Shown here piece by piece: positions 60,605 through 64,000 of a DNA stretch of 64,000 nt. The translations under genes and the position numbers were made by a program. Positions within the stretch are counted from its first letter, which is position 1, and the number at the start of each line of letters is the position of its first letter. The notes below the pieces were generated by a model that worked only from the letters and a program-made list of their open reading frames with translations, did no database searches and had not been told where the DNA came from. Source of the stretch: Nemertoderma westbladi (taxonomy: Eukaryota > Xenacoelomorpha > Nemertodermatida > Nemertodermatidae); contig JAUCBJ010007622.1 of the NCBI GenBank assembly GCA_032718475.1, positions 59,675 through 123,674 of the forward strand, written 5' to 3'.

Positions 60605-61066
60605 TTATTGTAGTCCTACGTATTGTTTCCACGCGTCGGCGCGTTTTGTGTTGGAAGGGGTCACGCGGACCCTTTGCCGTTTCAACCAACCGCGACCAAT
60701 TAATCGTTTTGGTATCCTTAATCGTTTTAATAACCCCAAAAATGTTGCTTGTCCTGGAATTATTTCGGTGTTTTTCTTATTTTTTTTTGTAGTCAGCAAT
60801 TCAATCAAATGATCAATATTTGCTCCGGGAATAAGTTTATTTTCTATATAGAGTTTATTATTATCGTTCCACCGCACTCTGTCTCGCGAGAATCGCATCA
60901 AATAACTCAACAATCGTTTGGCTTTCTGGGATGAAATTGTCACACCATCTAGCGGTTGTATTATATTATTGCTTTTCTTATTATTATTATTATAAGTATC
61001 CGTTAATAAAGTAGAAACTAGATACAACTTCTTAAAATTTCCGAGGCTAATCTCGTTATTTTTCAT
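60605..61066 (-). CDS. Small basic viral-cassette protein (153 aa)
   Basis: ATG at 61066. It is a Lys/Arg/Asn-rich protein. The segment PGANIDHLIELLTTKKNKKN..IIPGQATFLGLLKRLRIPKRLIGRGW resembles a short conserved module in small Polinton ORFs of cnidarians and other invertebrates; I know no assigned function. The position between the ATPase and integrase genes suggests a replication or morphogenesis accessory. Confidence 0.6.
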   Translation of the reverse strand: MKNNEISLGNFKKLYLVSTLLTDTYNNNNKKSNNIIQPLDGVTISSQKAKRLLSYLMRFSRDRVRWNDNNKLYIENKLIPGANIDHLIELLTTKKNKKNTEIIPGQATFLGLLKRLRIPKRLIGRGWLKRQRVRVTPSNTKRADAWKQYVGLQ

Positions 61067-61186
61067 CGTTATATATCATTATTAATATATTAATACTATA
61101 TACTAGAGTTCACGTTCATGGACCGATAATAACCTAATTTCGGTGAAAGTCTAAAAATGTGTGAAAATGGTTTTAGCACGGCGTCG

Positions 61187-61897
61187 CTACTGCGGTATAG
61201 ACTGGGCCTCGGGGCGTTGGTGAGGTGTGTTAGAGTTCATATTCGCGGGTTGATAAACAGTTTGCCCTAATGGGTTGAAAATATCACCCCTAACTCTTAT
61301 ACTATCATCCGTTTTTTGATGAAAGTCTAAGAGAAGGTGTGTGAATGGTTTTTGTGTGGCGTCACTATATGCTTGAACAATAAAATTGCTATTTTTTGGG
61401 TACACTTGCCGCGCTATATAGCTTATTTGACTTGCGTCGCGGGGATTTTTTGTGAAAATACAATATTGGGCATTTAGACTTCTAGTCCGTGTTTCCGCCC
61501 CTTTACTGAAGAAATTTTGTGTTATATAGATAATGAAACAGGAGGTATGATGGCAGGTTTTTGTGAAGCTTTCTGTCAAACTCTCATCACTCTTACTTTC
61601 GCTTAACAAGTCGTCTATAATAATTAGATCGTTTTCGCGGAAAATAGAATTAATTTTTTGCGGTAAACCTTTGAATAGATGTGTTATACCCGGGAATTCT
61701 GGTGGGGTGGCGCCATAAAAGAATAATACACGCTTCGGGGTTATATCAAAAACTAAATTTTTATTTTTTACAATTTTTGATACCAACACTGTTTTTCCGG
61801 AAGAACTTGGACCCGCAATAATCATGGCCGAACCCATCTTGAAAGAGGCGTCGTATGATGTGATTGGTTCCCGCGATATCGTCGGCTCTCGGGACAT
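61187..61897 (-). CDS. ATPase: FtsK/HerA-type DNA packaging ATPase (236 aa)
   Basis: ATG at 61897. Walker A is GPSSSGKT (residues 29-36), Walker B is LIIIDD (91-96), and a sensor strand IIYITQNFF (about 122-130) follows with the Gln expected in this family. Such ATPases package genomic DNA into capsids of Polintons and related viruses. The 236-residue length is normal. The C-terminal 30 residues are disordered (QPANMNSNTPHQRPEAQ). The next gene upstream ends 18 bp before this ATG, so the cassette is compact. Confidence 0.9.
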   Translation of the reverse strand: MSREPTISREPITSYDASFKMGSAMIIAGPSSSGKTVLVSKIVKNKNLVFDITPKRVLFFYGATPPEFPGITHLFKGLPQKINSIFRENDLIIIDDLLSESKSDESLTESFTKTCHHTSCFIIYITQNFFSKGAETRTRSLNAQYCIFTKNPRDASQISYIARQVYPKNSNFIVQAYSDATQKPFTHLLLDFHQKTDDSIRVRGDIFNPLGQTVYQPANMNSNTPHQRPEAQSIPQ

Positions 61898-61914
61898 TGT
61901 TGATAGGTAGCCAC

Positions 61915-62376
61915 TCAGTAGATGGGAAACCTAGAAACTTGACGGTTGACGCGTGTGCCAGAGGTAGTAGGTCTATACCCCCGGCGGGATTGGGCTAATT
62001 TTCTGCCTCTTACAGCCGTTATTATGGGTGATATTTTCTGATAAGCGTTAAGCCCACTCATTAAACCAGAGATTAGTAGATTTATAAATCCGCCCCTTTG
62101 CACCAATCGTTTACGATAAATTCGAATGGGATACTTGGCTTTTGGTTTTTTAGCGATCTCGCGTATTGTTTTTTTATGGCGTTTTAACCTCGCGATTGTT
62201 TGCTCAGGAATTTTTACGTTACCATTTAATACATTTAGAATAATATTAATTAGAAAACTTATAAGTTCGTCGGTTCCGCCGACACGTAAGAAGGTTTTTC
62301 TACGGTTGGGGGAGGCGTTAGATAAGAACTTTAAATCCCCGTCAAATTGTTTAATTAAAGCTTTGAGTGATTTCAT
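61915..62376 (-). CDS. Conserved small viral-cassette protein with LVQRGGF motif (153 aa)
   Basis: ATG at 62376. The pattern LSNASPNRRKTFLRVG...LISFLINIILNVLNGNVKIPEQTIARLKRHKKTIREIA then RLVQRGGFINLLISGL is familiar from a small protein found with many Polinton/adintovirus capsid genes; its role is not known to me. The basic middle and hydrophobic GGF...L stretch could be a membrane-active or core protein. Confidence 0.65.
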   Translation of the reverse strand: MKSLKALIKQFDGDLKFLSNASPNRRKTFLRVGGTDELISFLINIILNVLNGNVKIPEQTIARLKRHKKTIREIAKKPKAKYPIRIYRKRLVQRGGFINLLISGLMSGLNAYQKISPIITAVRGRKLAQSRRGYRPTTSGTRVNRQVSRFPIY

Positions 62377-63235
62377 TACATATATTAATAACTTATATAA
62401 ACGAGAACAATAATAGTAAGTAATAAAACACCACCACCGTTATAAATAGTATCGATTATATGCGTGGGTGGGGTTTTTCACGCGATAAAACCGAGCAATT
62501 ATAGAAACCGGCACTCTTTAAAACCTAACATCAATAATTAAGAACGCAAATCCACGTTTAAAAAACCAAACGAGATCCCACAGGACAAACCTACAAAATT
62601 TCGAAATTATTCAAAAATGAAACTTTTAATTTTTCGAAAAATTTTATGAAATTTCTAATTAAATATTACTACCCAAATTACTAATAAAATTCAAACTTTT
62701 TTAAGTTTTAACAGACCGACAGACAGACAGACTAGATTTATGTAAATGTAAAAACTGACATCAGAAATGAAATCGGCACCCCCTAAAACCCAAGACCATC
62801 AATAAAACACATTATATATATATATATATCAAGGGAACAATGATAATATCCGCATTTAAAAACCAAACGAGATCCTAAAGGGCAAACTTTCAAAATTTTT
62901 AAATTTTTCAAAAACGAACATTTTAATTTTTCGAAAAATTTTTATGAAATTTCTAATTAAATATTACTACCCAAATTACTAATAAAATTCAAACTTTTTT
63001 AAGTTTTGACAGACTGGCTGACTGACAGAAAGACTGACAAACCGAAGACAGATAGACTAGATTTATGTAAATTTAAAACTGACATCAGAAATGAAATCGG
63101 CACCCTTGACAACCTAAGACTACCGATAAAACACGTTATATATATAATGTGAATAATGGTAATATCCACGTTTATTTAAAAACCTAACGAGATCCCACCG
63201 GACAAACCTAAAACTGACACCAAAAAATGAAAAAA
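62377..63235. repeat. Intergenic tandem repeats of about 270-320 bp, 2.5 copies
   Basis: No gene. Units begin gaaa(t/c)cggcac at about 62500, 62770 and 63093 and share aaccaaacgagatcc, atttttcgaaaaattt and gacagacagac. The period varies because of indels. The array lies between the TBP-fold gene and the rest of the cassette and could be regulatory or an origin-like region; nothing proves that. Confidence 0.75.
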
Positions 63236-63796
63236 TTAAATATTTCTACCTAAATGACTATCTAAATTACCGATAAAATTCAAAAACTTTGGAAAAAATA
63301 CTCGAAATATCTCGGGTCTTGCCATACACACAACATTTCGTGTGTAAAAAACGCAAAATGTTATGATATTAGAACTAGTTTTACCCCGACGATAAAACTG
63401 CACAAGAATATTATTAAATATCTCCGGCTCATATTTCACCTCCACATTATAATAATTATCTAAAAAATGAAACCCAACCGTTTTCATTAATTTGCTATAG
63501 TCTATGTCTAGATTGTTAATAATATAAGTTTGGCTATTGATTGAAATAAAAGTTAGTTTATAATCAGTATGCTTATATATATACTTAATAATTTTTTTTA
63601 TTTTAGGTGATTTACCGAGTACAGTGACCTTACCGCTCGGGAAAAAGAGACACGTCCATCCGCAAATTTTGGCGATATATTGGTAAGGCTTTAAGATGAG
63701 TTTTCCATTTCGAATTCGTTTAGCCAGCACATCGAATGATATGCACCCATCACCCAACCTCAAACTTATATTACTGTTGACAATACTAAAAGACAT
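63236..63796 (-). CDS. TATA-binding-protein-fold protein of the viral cassette (186 aa)
   Basis: ATG at 63796, 9 nt after the PolB stop. The length equals the TBP core, and the sequence fits two direct repeats. Repeat 1 runs from IVNSNISL through FDVLAKRIRNGKLILKPYQYIAKI and LFFPSGKVTVLG (51-61). Repeat 2 has KYEPEIFNNILVQF (121-134) and ITFCVFYTRNVVCMA (145-159). These match in order and spacing the FSSGK and YEPELF landmarks of TBPs, though overall identity is low. TBP binds TATA DNA for transcription initiation, so a viral copy could steer late or element-specific transcription. A broken relative with the same PolB neighbour lies at 45857-49385. A structure-based check is needed to exclude convergence. 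Confidence 0.65.
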   Translation of the reverse strand: MSFSIVNSNISLRLGDGCISFDVLAKRIRNGKLILKPYQYIAKICGWTCLFFPSGKVTVLGKSPKIKKIIKYIYKHTDYKLTFISINSQTYIINNLDIDYSKLMKTVGFHFLDNYYNVEVKYEPEIFNNILVQFYRRGKTSSNIITFCVFYTRNVVCMARPEIFRVFFPKFLNFIGNLDSHLGRNI

Positions 63797-63805
63797 CGCA
63801 ATCCA

Positions 63806-64000
63806 CTATTCTATAATGGGCGGCATATAAAGCTTAGGGGCAGGCGCTTTACGATCCAAATGTGTTTTATAATGACCGTAAGGTAGACTTTCATTAGTCG
63901 ATGTGTAGTACCTTTTATCTTCCCACAGTGTTAGCGATTTTTTTCTTTGTGAAACGGTGTATATTTTATGTAAATTAGATTGAAACCTTTGACTGTATTC
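63806..64000 (-). CDS. polB: Protein-primed DNA polymerase B, C-terminus (partial)
   Basis: The minus-strand frame is open from the window edge to TAG at 63806-63808. It reads LHKIYTVSQRKKSLTLWEDKRYY...LPYGHYKTHL and ends MPPIIE. This is the C-terminal signature of Polinton/adintovirus PolB (H.iyT....K.aL...DKR.....YGH). The catalytic domains must lie to the right of the window. It is the first gene of the minus-strand series and is followed directly by the TBP-fold gene. Confidence 0.85.
   Translation of the reverse strand, partial: EYSQRFQSNLHKIYTVSQRKKSLTLWEDKRYYTSTNESLPYGHYKTHLDRKAPAPKLYMPPIIE

Overview
This window looks like transposon-packed DNA from an animal, probably an aquatic invertebrate. 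It has BEL/Pao retrotransposons, several non-LTR retrotransposon (LINE) families, a CACTA transposase, TIR elements and a Polinton/adintovirus-like cassette. I see no ordinary host gene. I cannot name the species. Recurrent taggccta and accggta words recall some marine invertebrates, but that is only an impression.

Layout. 1-10.6 kb: the 3' part of a BEL/Pao retrotransposon (BEL-1), with gag cut by the window edge, pol, and two further ORFs after pol. 12.6-14.7 kb: remains of two LINEs. 14.7-28.8 kb: a complete 14.1-kb BEL element (BEL-2) with near-identical 536/537-bp LTRs and a 5-bp target duplication, nested in one of those LINEs. It has a long repeat-rich broken pre-gag region, gag-pol, a hairpin minisatellite and two ORFs after pol. 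28.8-33.7 kb: the rest of the split LINE, then a decayed RTE-type LINE carrying a 715-bp MULE-like MITE. 33.7-36 kb: a TIR-flanked single-ORF element ('element C'). 36-39.7 kb: LINE debris, MITEs and repeats. 39.7-43 kb: a CACTA (EnSpm) transposase and a companion ORF. 43.4-49.8 kb: a duplicated tRNA-like repeat block, then a broken pair of virus-derived genes (PolB C-terminus and a TBP-fold gene) split by a 3-kb TIR element that itself carries a TTAA-type insertion. 49.8-51.5 kb: a second copy of element C. 53.5-64 kb: a minus-strand Polinton/adintovirus-like cassette that runs off the right edge.

How the genes fit. The right-hand cassette encodes a virion set (double jelly-roll capsid protein, two penton-like proteins, adenain-like protease, packaging ATPase, basic core-like protein) together with an integrase and PolB. 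Its most notable gene is a 186-residue protein with the two-repeat pattern of TATA-binding protein, starting 9 nt after the PolB stop. The same PolB-then-TBP order is found in the decayed copy near 49 kb. The most notable feature of the BEL elements is a post-pol ORF with three zinc knuckles, shared by two otherwise divergent elements. In BEL-2 it is preceded by an ORF resembling a DEDD 3'-5' exonuclease domain. All family assignments were made by eye from motifs; no database search was run.
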